From Nocardioides sp. B-3 (GTDB lineage: Bacteria; Actinomycetota; Actinomycetes; Propionibacteriales; Nocardioidaceae): a stretch of DNA of 64,000 nucleotides. The position numbers and the translations under genes are program-made. The notes beneath the pieces were generated by a model. It had not been told where the DNA came from, made no database searches, and worked only from the letters and a program-made list of their open reading frames with translations. Positions 38,818 to 48,560 of this stretch are shown here, piece after piece (position 1 is the first letter of the stretch; the number at the start of each line of letters is the position of its first letter). The stretch spans positions 310,001 through 374,000 of the forward strand of contig NZ_CP087968.1 of NCBI RefSeq assembly GCF_024703895.1, in the 5' to 3' direction.

Positions 38818-38955
38818 GCCGGGAGAACGAGGTGCTAGCCGCGGGAGTCACGGCCGCTCACAGTGCGATCCGGTTCCGGTGAACGTTCGATGCTTGCGGT
38901 GATGATCGCTGCCACCCTGAGGGCTCTTCGACCTTTCGCGTGGCGCGTACAGCGT

Positions 38956-39439
38956 CTACAACTGAGCCAAGGCGGTAGCTCGGCTTCGGATCCGTTCCAG
39001 TCGCTTACGGGCCGCGGCCGCCGAGATTCCGACGACACTGGCTGCCTCACGGATCGCCGGGTCCTCCCAGTGGATCAGCGTGACGAGCTCTCGATCGTCC
39101 GGTGACAGCGAGGCCAACAGCGCGTCCGCCCGCTCTCCTGCGGCTTCGCTCGGCGCGGTCGTGGCCGTGTGGGTCACGGCGCGGAGGCGATCGGCGAGCG
39201 CCGCACGCCGAATGCCGCCTCGGCGGTGGTTGGCCAGCGTGCGCCGGGCCACCCCGAGCATCCACGCGAGTGCCTCTCGGTCGTCGGCAGGCACCACTGG
39301 CAGGCGCTGCCGGTCGTGACCAGCACCTGCTGGTAGACGTCGGCTGCTTCGTCGCGAGGAACGGCGCGCCGGACCAAATAGGCGAGCACGGTTGGCCCGA
39401 CGGTGGCCGCCAGTGTTCGAGCCGCTCGGCGTGGCTCAC
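38956..39439 (-). CDS. ECF-type RNA polymerase sigma factor
   Basis: Region 2: VLAYLVRRAVPRDEAADVYQQVLVTTWRRL. Region 4: LLASLSPDDRELVTLIHWEDPAIREAASVVGISAAAARKRLERIRSRA, a sigma-70 r4 helix-turn-helix. About 160 residues. Frameshifts lie near 39405 and near 39305. The GTG at 39439 overlaps the stop of the upstream membrane-protein gene (GTGA), so the two are translationally coupled. Confidence 0.85.
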
Positions 39440-40143
39440 TTCAGGCCCCACATCTCGTCGCATCCGCGAGCGGCCTGTCGGGTCAGCTTGTCGGCCTCAC
39501 CGGCGGAGATCTTGGCGGCCTTGGCAGTGTCGAACTCGACGATCCCACCACCGTCGATCGCGTGGTTGAGGTCGGAGGTGGCGAGCGTCATCAGTTCGTC
39601 TCCCGCACGTTGCCAGCCTGCCCGGTCGTCCTGCTCGATCGCTGCGATGCCAGCGGTGAGCCATGCGCACTCGGCGAGGAAGGCGTAGGACGCGTCGATG
39701 CCGGTCTCCTGCTCCATCAGACCGAACCCGCCGGGCTGGCAGTCAGGGTTGGCGGCAGGTCTGGCTTGCAGGACTCGGGTTGCCCGGGCCCAGCTGCGGC
39801 CAGATGGCAGGGCGCTGGTGGGCTGGCGCTGCTCGAGGATGTCGAGGTAGTCGGGCGAGCACACGTCCAAATATTCGGAGCTGTCGACGTCCTCGGTGTT
39901 GGCCATCGGGTCGCCGAACCAGCCCGTGCGGGCGCCGACATAGGTCGCTGCCGCAGTCGTCGTGGGCACGCCCACGAGCAGGGCCGCCGGGCCGAGCGAC
40001 ATCCGTCGGCGCGGGCGTCGAACCTTGCGGGGCGACGTCGTCGTGGTGACGGTCGCCGGGCTTCGCGACTCAGCGCGGACGTCGTCGGCGTGCACCTCGA
40101 CGCGCGCCGAGCGCAGGAGGTCGGACAGGGTGTCGTCGGTCAT
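39436..40143 (-). CDS. Membrane-anchored protein coupled to the ECF sigma factor (possible anti-sigma)
   Basis: 235 residues, intact. A 50-residue cytoplasmic N-terminus (MTDDTLSDLLRSARVEVHADDVRA ... RKVRRPRRR) precedes one transmembrane segment (LGPAALLVGVPTTTAAATYVGA), then an extracytoplasmic domain with several Cys. This layout resembles anti-sigma or sensor proteins, but it lies upstream of the sigma gene, where anti-sigma genes usually follow. Role inferred from coupling only. Confidence 0.6.
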   Translation of the reverse strand: MTDDTLSDLLRSARVEVHADDVRAESRSPATVTTTTSPRKVRRPRRRMSLGPAALLVGVPTTTAAATYVGARTGWFGDPMANTEDVDSSEYLDVCSPDYLDILEQRQPTSALPSGRSWARATRVLQARPAANPDCQPGGFGLMEQETGIDASYAFLAECAWLTAGIAAIEQDDRAGWQRAGDELMTLATSDLNHAIDGGGIVEFDTAKAAKISAGEADKLTRQAARGCDEMWGLK

Positions 40144-40545
40144 GGGGGCTCCTCGGATCAGGATGGCTTACATCCGGGAAATGTCCGGCCAATGGCGAGG
40201 ATGTGACAAGGGGAGAGCCGGGCGCAGGGTAGAGGATCCTCATGCGATCGATCGATGTTGCAGATGCTTAATCTGCGCGGCGATGGCTTCGGTCTCGATG
40301 AGCCATGTGAGATCCCAGATTCCCAGTCACGATCATGGCCGGGGCAGGTCGGTGGTCTCCCAGGGACCTCGCCGCCGGACGGCGGTGTTGGCCTCGGCGT
40401 GTCCGCGATCACCCGTGGGGTCGTCACCTTCAAGAGATTTGGCACGCTCCGCGAGCCGATCCTCGTTCGGTCGCCGTTGGGGTCCTGTGTGGCTGGGGAT
40501 CATCTCGACGCTGAAGGCGCGGTCGTGTATCCCGGGACGGGATTC
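40144..40545. other. Intergenic region with a junction-motif copy
   Basis: No convincing gene. It contains a junction motif on the minus strand at 40441-40465 (GGATCGGCTCGCGGAGCGTGCC reversed), the longest match to the copies at 37791 and 61287. The upstream part should carry the promoter for the membrane-protein/sigma pair. Confidence 0.5.
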
Positions 40546-41532
40546 TCAGCGCTGCAGGATGTCTCGTGCAGCGAGAATGCCCGGTCCGAGCCCCCAGACT
40601 CGCCACGTTCCGTCTTCCACCTTGATCAGGGTCACGAACGTCATGGCTGTCAGGTACGCCTCGAATACTCGGGACGCCGAGCTGACTTCCGGAACGAACC
40701 GCATGAATGCGATCTGGTCGGGAGCGTCGACGGCTCGGAGCACCTTTGACGCCAGAGAGCGATCAGCGAGGTGGTCGACTGCCCATCGATAGTCACCCCA
40801 CGCGCGTGGGTCGTATGTGAGAACTCTGGCCAGATCGAGGTCGTCCAGGAGTCCTGCCCACCACCCGAAGGCGACCTGAGCGGGGTTGGTCATGTCGCCG
40901 GGCTCGCCGAGAGCGGCGATGCCCGCCTCGTCGTGGGACATGACCAGTGCAGGCACCGGGGAGACCGGACCGGGCGGATCGACGAGAGCATCAGCGGCAA
41001 GGTTGGCGAACATCGGCACCGTTGCGGTGAGGCTGGCAAGGAACTCATGGACGGTCTGTGGCGGATTCTGAAAGGCAGCGGTCTCGCGCTCAAGAGCGGA
41101 GACCACAGTCTCGGCGTGCCCGCCCAGCAAGCCGATGAGGAAGCTCTCCGGGTGGACAATCTCGATCCCGTGCGTCGCCGCACCATCGTCGGGAAAATCC
41201 TTCAGATTGAAAGTCACGAGGGTGTCGGCACCACCCCGGACGGCTGCGGCGAGCACGTGTCGGTCCTTGGGATCGCACGGCATCTCGTCAATGAGGTCAT
41301 CAAACTCCTCAACGAGCGCCTCGGCTCCGAAGGCTTCCCTCATCATGCCGATCCGACGACGCGCATGCTCAGGTAGCACCCCAACTCTCGGAAGAGTCCT
41401 GTACACCTCGTCCAGGATCTGTTCCGACCACAACGGCTGAAACAGGCCGGACTCAGCGAGCCAGAGCAGCGTGGTCGCAAGCCGGATCGGAACGAGTGCG
41501 CACGCGTCAAGAACGGCAACTGGGCGGCTCAC
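40546..41532 (-). CDS. PIN-domain toxin with an extra C-terminal domain
   Basis: 328 residues from GTG 41532. The first 185 form a PIN ribonuclease: VAVLDACALVPIRLATTLLWLAESGLFQPLWSEQILDEVYRTL, DLIDEMPCDPKDRHVLAAAVRGGADTLVTFNLKDFP, with the Asp/Glu ligand set. From about 190 (PVSPVPALVMSHDEAGIAALGEPGDMTNPAQVAFGWWAGLLDDLDLARVL ... RFVPEVSSASRVFEAYLTAMTFVTLIKVEDGTWRVWGLGPG) is a separate domain that I know only as an actinobacterial unknown. The fusion is in one frame. It overlaps its antitoxin by four bases. Confidence 0.75.
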   Translation of the reverse strand: MSRPVAVLDACALVPIRLATTLLWLAESGLFQPLWSEQILDEVYRTLPRVGVLPEHARRRIGMMREAFGAEALVEEFDDLIDEMPCDPKDRHVLAAAVRGGADTLVTFNLKDFPDDGAATHGIEIVHPESFLIGLLGGHAETVVSALERETAAFQNPPQTVHEFLASLTATVPMFANLAADALVDPPGPVSPVPALVMSHDEAGIAALGEPGDMTNPAQVAFGWWAGLLDDLDLARVLTYDPRAWGDYRWAVDHLADRSLASKVLRAVDAPDQIAFMRFVPEVSSASRVFEAYLTAMTFVTLIKVEDGTWRVWGLGPGILAARDILQR

Positions 41533-41939
41533 CGAGTGTTGACGACTGGGTCCGGAGGCGCGCCCTCGCCGATCTCCCCGGGCGAGGTCCTGCAGCGCGG
41601 CTCTGCGCCGGTTGGTGCTGTTCGCTCGGTAGCGGGCCAGTTCGGAGGCTGTGATCCGACGATGCACTCCGCCGCCCTCAGCTGCGAGCTCTCCGCGATC
41701 GATGAGACGCACAACTGTCATTCGACTCACGCCCAGAAGTCTGCGGCCTGCTGAGTGCTGACGAGAGTGTCGGACGGCAGTACCACCGCCTCGGGATTCG
41801 ACTCCAGCACATCGACGAGTCGAAGGAACGCGTCATGGGCCGAATCGGAGACGTCGGGTGAGTCCTTCAAGTCTTGGAACACGCCTTCCAGCGCAGCGCG
41901 CAAGCGTTGCGCCCGGTCGTGCGCGATGGCCCCAGTCAT
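41529..41939 (-). CDS. Helix-turn-helix antitoxin of the PIN module
   Basis: The N-terminal helical segment (RAQRLRAALEGVFQDLKDSP ... AVVLPSDTLVSTQQAADFWA) runs into an excisionase-type winged helix (GVSRMTVVRLIDRGELAAEGGGVHRRITASELARYRA) after a frameshift near 41728. A second frameshift near 41575 leads to EIGEGAPPDPVVNTR and a stop at 41529. HTH-excisionase/PIN pairs of this order are a known type II arrangement. Confidence 0.7.
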
Positions 41940-42021
41940 CGCTCAAGCATACCTAACAACGCTCAAAACGCACAGGCGCTTGTTCCTCGACGCAGCGGCG
42001 TAGGTGTCGGAAGCCGATCGC

Positions 42022-42424
42022 TCATCGAGACGACAGCGGTCCGAGCAGGTCCCAGCGGTTGCCGGCGACGTCGACGAAGACGACGACTTGGCCGTGCACG
42101 GCTCCCACCGCGGTTCAGTGATGAACGCGACGCCCGCCCGGCGCATCCGCTCATGGGCAGCGTCGAAGTCTTCGACGCGCAAGAACAACCCGACGCGGCC
42201 CGCGAACTGATGGCTGACCACTCGATCTTGTCGCTCGCCATCGGCTTGGGCGGGAGTAATCCCGTTGTTGCTCCGGGTGGCCGCACGACGACCCATCGCT
42301 TTGGCCGGCCGTCCTTGGTCAACGACGGCGAGTCCTCGACGAGCTCGAAGCCGAGGGCGTCAACGAAGAACCCGATGGCCTTGTCGTAGTCGTCGACGAC
42401 AAGCGCGACCTGCTCAAGGTGCAT
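42022..42424 (-). CDS. VOC (glyoxalase-like) family protein
   Basis: From ATG 42424: MHLEQVALVVDDYDKAIGFFVDALGFELVEDSPSLTKDGRPKRWVVVRPPG, then GRVGLFLRVEDFDAAHERMRRAGVAFITEPRWEP, then GQVVVFVDVAGNRWDLLGPL after repair. This is the full VOC double beta-alpha-beta-beta-beta unit with metal His and Glu positions. Frameshifts near 42250 and near 42105. About 133 residues. Confidence 0.75.
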
Positions 42425-42594
42425 AGCGACAAGAATCCAGCCACGCGCGTCCTTCGACCAACTCGATGGCTCGGCGGCGTTTCGGGAGCGGATGGGCTCT
42501 CGGAGCACGTCGATTCGGGATGTGGACGAGACGACACCCCGGCCAGCCTCGAGGAATCGCAGGGTATGGGCCTGTGCTCTTCTAGGATCGTGAG

Positions 42595-42987
42595 GTGACG
42601 AGCATCAACGCCTTCCAGACGAATCTCTTCTGCGAAGACCTCGACGCCTGTACCACGTTCTACGAATGCCCGGGACTCAGACCGGTCTTTCGCGCGCCTG
42701 CCGAGGGACCGCCGGAGCACGTCGAGGTCGAGGCGGCCGGCGTGCGTATCGGTCTTACATCAGCGGCCGCAGCAAACCGGCACGTCGGACTTGGGGTCAC
42801 TACCTCAGCCTCCGTCGCAACCGAGATCGTCCTATGGGTCGCTGACGTGGACGGCATGCACGAGGCTGCCTTGGCAGCGGGCGCTACCGAGGTCGTTGCA
42901 CCGCTCGACTCACCTGACGATCGGCTGCACTTCTCGTGGGTCCGCGACCCCGACGGCCACCGTGTCAAGTTCGTGCAGAAGCGCTGA
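42595..42987 (+). CDS. VOC (glyoxalase-like) family protein
   Basis: 130 residues, intact, GTG start: INAFQTNLFCEDLDACTTFYE, GPPEHVEVEAAGVRIGLTSAAAA, TEIVLWVADVDGMHEAALAAGATEVVAPLDSPDDRLHFSWVRDPDGHRVKFVQ. Typical VOC family end (D-P-D-G). Divergent from the neighbouring VOC gene; the pair is not closely similar, so this is not a recent duplication. Confidence 0.75.
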   Translation: MTSINAFQTNLFCEDLDACTTFYECPGLRPVFRAPAEGPPEHVEVEAAGVRIGLTSAAAANRHVGLGVTTSASVATEIVLWVADVDGMHEAALAAGATEVVAPLDSPDDRLHFSWVRDPDGHRVKFVQKR

Positions 42988-43090
42988 CCTGACCCAGTTC
43001 GCTCCGCACTGCACGGGACGCGGGGCCGGACGGTCACCGCAACCGGATCGGCACGCGGAGCGACCCGGTGCGGGATCGGCCAGCGGCGGG

Positions 43091-43519
43091 CTAATGCGTG
43101 GGAGCTGTGGTGTCCCATGGATTGAGGCACGGCACGCCGAGGGGTTCGAAGTGTTTGGTGTTCCGCGTCGCGACGGTCATCTCCGCAGACTCTGCGACCG
43201 CGGCTATCAGCGCGTCGTCGTAAGGGGCGTGCTCGGGCACCCGGTAACCCGCGAGGACCCGGGCCGCCGACAGGTCGAACGGCACGACCCGATCTGCGAA
43301 CGTCGGCAACACGTGATCCTCCAGCCACCGACGCAGAATCGCTCCTTGCGCAGCGTCGGATCGCTCCTTGCCCATTACTCCCCGCTCGATCTCCGCGATG
43401 GTGAATGCTGAGACGAACTGATCGCCGACGGGGATCGACGCCGCCCACAACTCGACGGGCCGGTTGCGGCCTCGGACCCGCAGCGCGGACACCACGTTTG
43501 TGTCCGGGAGGTACTTCAC
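43091..43519 (-). CDS. PIN-domain toxin (FitB/VapC type)
   Basis: 142 residues, intact: KYLPDTNVVSALRVRGRN, QFVSAFTIAEIERGVMGKE, YRVPEHAPYDDALIAAVAESAEMTVATRNTKHFEPLGVPCLNPWD. The acidic residues D of PDTNVVS, E of TIAEIERG, D of YDDALIAA and the N-T-K-HF block are those of FitB. Start GTG 43519 overlaps the antitoxin stop by four bases. Confidence 0.88.
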   Translation of the reverse strand: MKYLPDTNVVSALRVRGRNRPVELWAASIPVGDQFVSAFTIAEIERGVMGKERSDAAQGAILRRWLEDHVLPTFADRVVPFDLSAARVLAGYRVPEHAPYDDALIAAVAESAEMTVATRNTKHFEPLGVPCLNPWDTTAPTH

Positions 43520-43743
43520 AGCTGCGCTGAGCGAGCCGTCAGACCCAGACGCTCGGGTTCGAACTCGATGTCGGCACCCTCGTCCGTACCCAAGAGTTCG
43601 ACGATCGTGAGCGGCTCGCCCTCCAACGCCCGGGTGAGCATGTCGCGCGCCTCTGCCTCCAGCGATCGGTGACGCTGCTTCGCACGTGCCCGAAGCGCGG
43701 CCTTCGTTCCCGCGGGTAGGTTACGGATCAGGATCTGTTCCAT
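43516..43743 (-). CDS. FitA-type ribbon-helix-helix antitoxin
   Basis: 75 residues: MEQILIRNLPAGTKAALRARAKQRHRSLEAEARDMLTRAL, an Arc/FitA ribbon-helix-helix, then an acidic toxin-binding tail. The ATG at 43743 is preceded by AT-rich TCCTACGATATCACCGCG; GATATC repeats at 43755 and 43769 may form the operator. Confidence 0.85.
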   Translation of the reverse strand: MEQILIRNLPAGTKAALRARAKQRHRSLEAEARDMLTRALEGEPLTIVELLGTDEGADIEFEPERLGLTARSAQL

Positions 43744-43866
43744 TTCGACCACCTCCGATATCACTCCTACGATATCACCGCGCGAGTGAAGCGCCACAGA
43801 CATCTTCGGGGCAACCTCTCACGAACGACCGGGCTGGCCTCACCCCCTTCCGGACAATCACCGGAT

Positions 43867-44439
43867 GTCGATCCCCGACCAGTCGGGCGTGAAGGTTCCC
43901 GATCTGCTCCAGCGCGACTTCACCGCGCCGGCGCCGAACCAGCGCTATGTCGGCGATATCACCTATCTCCCGCTCGCCGACGGGACCAACCTGTACTGGC
44001 CACGGTCATCGACTGCTACAGCAGTCGCCTTGCCGGCTGGGCGGTCGCGGACCACATGCGCACCAGCCTCGTCGAGGACGCACTCAAGGCAGCTGCTGTG
44101 ACCCGCGGCACCCCGGCCGGCGCGATCTTCCACAGCGACCATGGGTCCGTCTACACATCCAAGGACTACGCCAAGCTCTGCAAGAAGCTCGGCGTCACCC
44201 AGTCCATGGGCGCCATCGGCTCGTCGGCCGATAACGCGCTCGCAGAATCGTTCAACGCCGCACTGAAGCGAGAGGTCCTCCAAGACGAACGGGTCTGGCC
44301 CGACGAGCTCGCCTGCCGGCGACAGGTCTTCAGGTGGCTGACCCGCTACAACACCAAGCGACGCCACTCCCGGTGCCGCTACCAGTCGCCGATCGACTAC
44401 GAGACCGGCTACACCGCTACGCTGCCAACCGCCGCGTAA
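43867..44439 (+). mobile_element. IS3-family transposase (OrfB) remnant
   Basis: SGVKVPDLLQRDFTAPAPNQRYVGDITYLPLADGTNLYL, then ATVIDCYSSRLAGWAVADHMRTSLVEDALKAA, FHSDHGSVYTSKDYAKLCKKLGVTQSMGAIGSSADNALAESFNAALKREVL, TRYNTKRRHSRCRYQSPIDYE. This is the rve integrase domain with the D, D and E of the DDE triad. The N-terminal third and OrfA are absent, so the element is dead. A frameshift lies near 44000. Confidence 0.85.
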
Positions 44440-44979
44440 TCACACCCCGTGTCCAAGATCCGGGGGTAGGGCCCAGTCCGGGATCTTGTCCGCGTGCCTC
44501 GGCGCGGCCACCAGTCGTACCACCGGCCGGACCTGGGCCGCCAGCGGCTTCCAGTGCCCGTTCCTCGTGCCCTTGTGCTTCCTGTCCATGGGGTGCTCCT
44601 GTCCTTGGGGGTGGCGCGGTGCCGCCCGTCACGTACTTCTTCGGCCGGAGAGTGATCGAGCTGTAGGGCTTGCGTCGCGTCCTACGACTTCGGGATCTGC
44701 TCTTCCTGTGCCACGAGGCGGGGGCCAGCAGCGGCCAACGGGATACGTGAGGCCGCCGGCGCAGGCCGCGACCGCAGGTCTGCATCACTAACGGTCATTT
44801 TCGGTAGACCCCGATTTCATAACCTCGAAGGGGCCACTAGCCCCGGTGATTCATGACGGCAGTGACGACGTCGCCGCGGTCTGAGGTGAGCCGGTGGTCG
44901 TCTGCGGGTACGACGCTGAGCCGGCTGGCGCTGCCGGGCTGCGGGTCTCCGGGTCGTGATCTCGTGGCGGACGGGCGGG
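44440..44979. other. Gene-free stretch between IS remnants
   Basis: I see no credible gene. CTAACGGTCATTTTCGGT at 44787 recurs with one change at 49870 (CTAACGGTCGTTTTCGGT). The last 150 bases, with GGCCACTAGCCCCGGTGATTC near 44834, probably include the IS1380 end. Confidence 0.4.
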
Positions 44980-46381
44980 TCAGGCTGGTGGTGGAATCGC
45001 TGCGATGTTCGCGAAGATCGCGACGATCACGGTCGCCCACGGCCGGGACTTGGGAACCCGGAGCCGTCTTCGGCGGGCGCCGTGGGTGAGTCGGGCCGGG
45101 ACGTGGAGGAAGCGGTAGCGCAACGCTTTGGGTTCACAGCCTGCGAGGATCTCGGCGTCGCCGACAAGGGCGAGCATGCGGGTCCACGCGACGAGGTCGG
45201 CGGCGATCATCACCGCGGTCAGCCGGGCCCGGTTGATCTTGAACTCCCTCGACGGGAACCGCCCCGGGCCGGTGTCCTTGGCGTGCCGGATCCGGTCCTC
45301 GACTCGAGCGTGAGCACGATGCCGGGCTTCGAGGAACGCCAGCTGCACGCCGGGCTGGACGGGGGTGTTGGTGGCGATCGTCTGGTAGCGCCAGCCGTCA
45401 CGCTCTTCGAACAACGAGAGTTGGGCGCCGGGGTGGGGGGCGTTCGCGGCGCACGATGATCCGCATCCCCGCGGGCCAACTGGACAGGTCGAGCAGCCCG
45501 GTCAGTTCCGCGACGTCGCCGCCCTCACGGACGCCGCCGTCGGCATCGGACGCGGCCGTCCAGACGTCCTTGGGGACGAGCTTGATGGCGTCGTGGATCT
45601 TCTCGGTGACCGCGAACCCCACGGAGTACTCAACCCGGCGGCCACGGATCTTGCCTTGTTCGGTCAGCCAGTCCAGGAGCTTGTGGGAGGAACCTGCACC
45701 GTCGGCGCGGATCAGCAGGTCTTTGCGATACGCGACCGGGATCTGGGCGATCGCGTCGGTGAGGACCGTGATGTGGTCGGCGGCGGTGTTCGAACCGGCC
45801 TTCCCGGTCCGCAGTTGCGCGGCCGGGAACTCTTGGCTGTTGTCGCACCACACGCCGAGCGGGTGGAAGCCGAAGGTCTTCTTGAACGTGGGCGAAGCGT
45901 TCTCTTTCTCGGAGTGTGCGACCACGATGGTGGCGTCGATGTCGAGCACGACCGTCGCGCCGAGGTCGGTCCCGGCAACCCGGGACGCGGGCAACCCGCC
46001 GGGCAGCTGTGCCCAAACGTGGCGCCGGGCGCGGGCACGCGCGGTGGCGATCTTCTTCAACCGGCCCGGCGTGACCTCGTCCGGGGTCCGCCACACCGTC
46101 GGGGGCGACGCGACCGGGCCGAGAACTGGAGCCCGGTGGCGCAGCACGTCGATATCAGCGATCGCCTCACCACCATCGGCAAGCATCACCGCGACATCGA
46201 CCGGGACCCGACCGCGGTCGTGGACCGGGGAGAACGAGCGCCGCACCATCGCCTTCGACAACTCGGTCGTGAGGCCGGTCCGATCGGCCAGAAGACGGAG
46301 CCCGACACTGCCCGCGTGAGCCACCACGCCGACACCATCGGCAGATACGGACAAGCCAGCAGACCACGAAGTACGCTTCAC
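44980..46381 (-). mobile_element. IS1380-family transposase, near complete
   Basis: About 465 residues: GLRLLADRTGLTTELSKAMVRRSF, VAVMLADGGEAIADIDVLRHRAPVLGP, the catalytic VLDIDATIVVAHSEKENASPTFKKTFGFHPLGVWCDN, LIRADGAGSSHKLLDWL, EYSVGFAVTEKIHDAI, then after a frameshift near 45430 QLSLFEERDGWRYQTIATNTPVQPGVQLAFLEARHRAHARVEDRIRHAKDTGPGRFPSREFKINRARL. IS1380 order and spacing of the Asp and Glu residues are kept. It is not a close copy of the remnant at 29.6-30.0 kb. Confidence 0.85.
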
Positions 46382-46619
46382 CTACGGAGTGCCTTCCACG
46401 TTGGAGATCTTGAGTCGTCGTAAACCCAAGTTTCCCCTGCTGGGTAGGCACTTCCGTGTTTCTACGCGCCGATCAGGCCGCTACCTCGTGAACGATCCGG
46501 GCTAGTCCGAAATGACTATGTCGACTCCCGTGTTTGCGTGAGAGCGTGCTAGTCCGTGCCGTGGTAGGCGCACGCGCCAACGTCGGCAATTCAAGCCTTA
46601 AACTCGGGGGTCTCTGGCA

Positions 46620-47896
46620 ATGTCGATTTGTGGAAAATTCGGGGCCGCAGCTGGCATGGTTGCGCTGGCCATCACGACGAGTGTTATGGGTAGTGCGGAG
46701 GCGCTACCCAGCGACTCGGACACTGTCGTGGGATCGACACAAGTCGAGATTCCTCCTGTGCGAGAGAACCGAGGGCCGCGTGGTAAGCGGGTGGTGCAGT
46801 CGTCTAACGCCACCGCCGCCGCTCGGGCAGAAGGCGAGCGAAAGGATCTGCTGGCAGTAAGTAAAGCTCGTAGCCTCGACACCGCCGAGTTGAGGAAGGC
46901 TTATGGCCGCGTTACTCACTTGACCGGGGTCGCCAATAGTCTCGAGATGCTGGATCCAGCGACGTTTGTGCGCTACGGCGTTTCCCTTGAAGACGGGGCC
47001 CGGATACAAATCACCGGCGAGCCGAGCCCGGAGCTCGTCTCCCAACTGGAAGCACTGCCTGTCAACGTCACTGTCGACTATGGGGCGGCCGCTGGGTCAC
47101 AAGAACTCGCTGACATGGCCGAAGCCCTCACCGGATCTGTGTTACGTAATCCTGAGTCGGTGGCCGCTGCCGGTGCCGCGTACGACTCCGCCACGCAATC
47201 GATGACACTCACCTATTGGCCCGCGCCCCGGGCTAGCGCGGATGCAGTTGCCGGGACCCTCGAAGAGGCACTTCAGTCGGCAACCCGTGATGGCTACCTT
47301 CCGGTTCCTGTCACGCTGGAGGAGTCCTCTGGAGCGGTGCCGGTTCTCGAAGCTACTGTCAGGGGTGGAAATTTTGCTGGTAATTTATGCACGACTGACT
47401 TCACGGCCAGCCGGAACGGAAACCTCGGAGTGCTGACTGCGGACCATTGCGGCGACACGTTGATGTACAACGGCGACTCGACGGTATTGGCGCCGGCATA
47501 CGTCCTGCCGTCTCGTACAACCGACATCCAATGGCACCGAGTCAAGGCCGGTCACTTCGCAAGCGCGTCCTTCTACAACGGCTTCGGCAATCAGACTGTT
47601 ACGCAGGTGGCGAACGCGGGCGTCAACGGCACATATGTCACTACGGGCGCACGTATGGTCGTGGGTGCGATTTCGTCCTTGCAACGGATACGTGCCAGAC
47701 CCTCACTGGTGTCCAAAGGTGTGGCCTTGACGTGACGTGGAACGACATCTCTTCGGGCGGCGACAGCGGCGGTCCTTGGTTCGATGGCGGGATCGCCCAG
47801 GGAATCCATGCTGGAGCCATTGACGACGAGCACAGCTTCTTCACGCGAATCTCACGGGTGGGTTCCCTGGACGCCTATGTCGTTCAGGGAGGCTGA
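46620..47896 (+). CDS. Secreted trypsin-like (S1) serine protease with propeptide
   Basis: Signal peptide (MSICGKFGAAAGMVALAITTSVMGSAEA), a roughly 200-residue pro-region, then a chymotrypsin fold: NLGVLTADHCGD (catalytic His), TTDIQWHRV (Asp) and SSGGDSGGPWFDGG (Ser). Paired Cys residues suggest disulfides. One frameshift near 47655 links to CHYGRTYGRGCDFVLATD. The gene and its neighbour use more A and T codons than the surrounding DNA, a hint of separate origin. Confidence 0.8.
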
Positions 47897-47922
47897 AACC
47901 GCATGGCACGCCTAGACGTCTC

Positions 47923-48360
47923 ATGATGATGAACCTCTTAAGGCTCGTGATCGGGACTCTGGTCGTGACCGTCGGCTTGAGTGCCTGTGCGACTAGTCCC
48001 GGCACCTCGACGGGACCTGAGAAGGTGGCTCCGTCCGCAGACCCGGCCATCACGCTGTTGACCCGTCCCGCGAGCGACGAGTCGGACGGCAACTTCGAGG
48101 CGCTGATTGAGGGAAGGCTCAATGTCGGACCGGGCGGGTGTGTCCGCGTCGGTAAGTTCCTGCTCATCGCCCCGGCTGGCTCGGTTGCCACCAAGCGTCA
48201 CGTGATCATCGAAGGGGTCGGGCGGTTTGCGCTGGGGAGCAAGATGACCGCGAGCGGTGGGTACATCTACCACAGTGACATCACGGTGCCCGGTACCGAC
48301 GAATGTCGCCAAGGAGACACCGAGCCTCAGGAAACGGCCGTGGTGAGCGGGGCAGGGTGA
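47923..48360 (+). CDS. Putative lipoprotein
   Basis: 145 residues, intact. MMMNLLRLVIGTLVVTVGLSACATSP ends in a lipobox (LSAC). The body (LEGRLNVGPGGCVRVGKFLLIAPAGS ... VIIEGVGRFALGSKMTASGGYIYHSDI) looks beta-rich and has two further Cys. Family not recognised. It starts 27 bases after the protease stop, so they may be cotranscribed. Confidence 0.65.
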   Translation: MMMNLLRLVIGTLVVTVGLSACATSPGTSTGPEKVAPSADPAITLLTRPASDESDGNFEALIEGRLNVGPGGCVRVGKFLLIAPAGSVATKRHVIIEGVGRFALGSKMTASGGYIYHSDITVPGTDECRQGDTEPQETAVVSGAG

Positions 48361-48560
48361 CTTCGGTGCTGGGGGAACGATGCGGGACCGTTGAAGGTCG
48401 AGCCAACATAAGCGCAAACGCGCGTCACGCCTGAGGGCTCCTCGGGGACTGACCGTTAACGGTGAATTGCGGGCTGTGGGCTGCGGTCCCTGAAAACGAT
48501 CTGGAGGCAGGCACCACCTGCGGCCGAGCCCGTGCGGCGCGACAGACGCACGGCAGGTTG

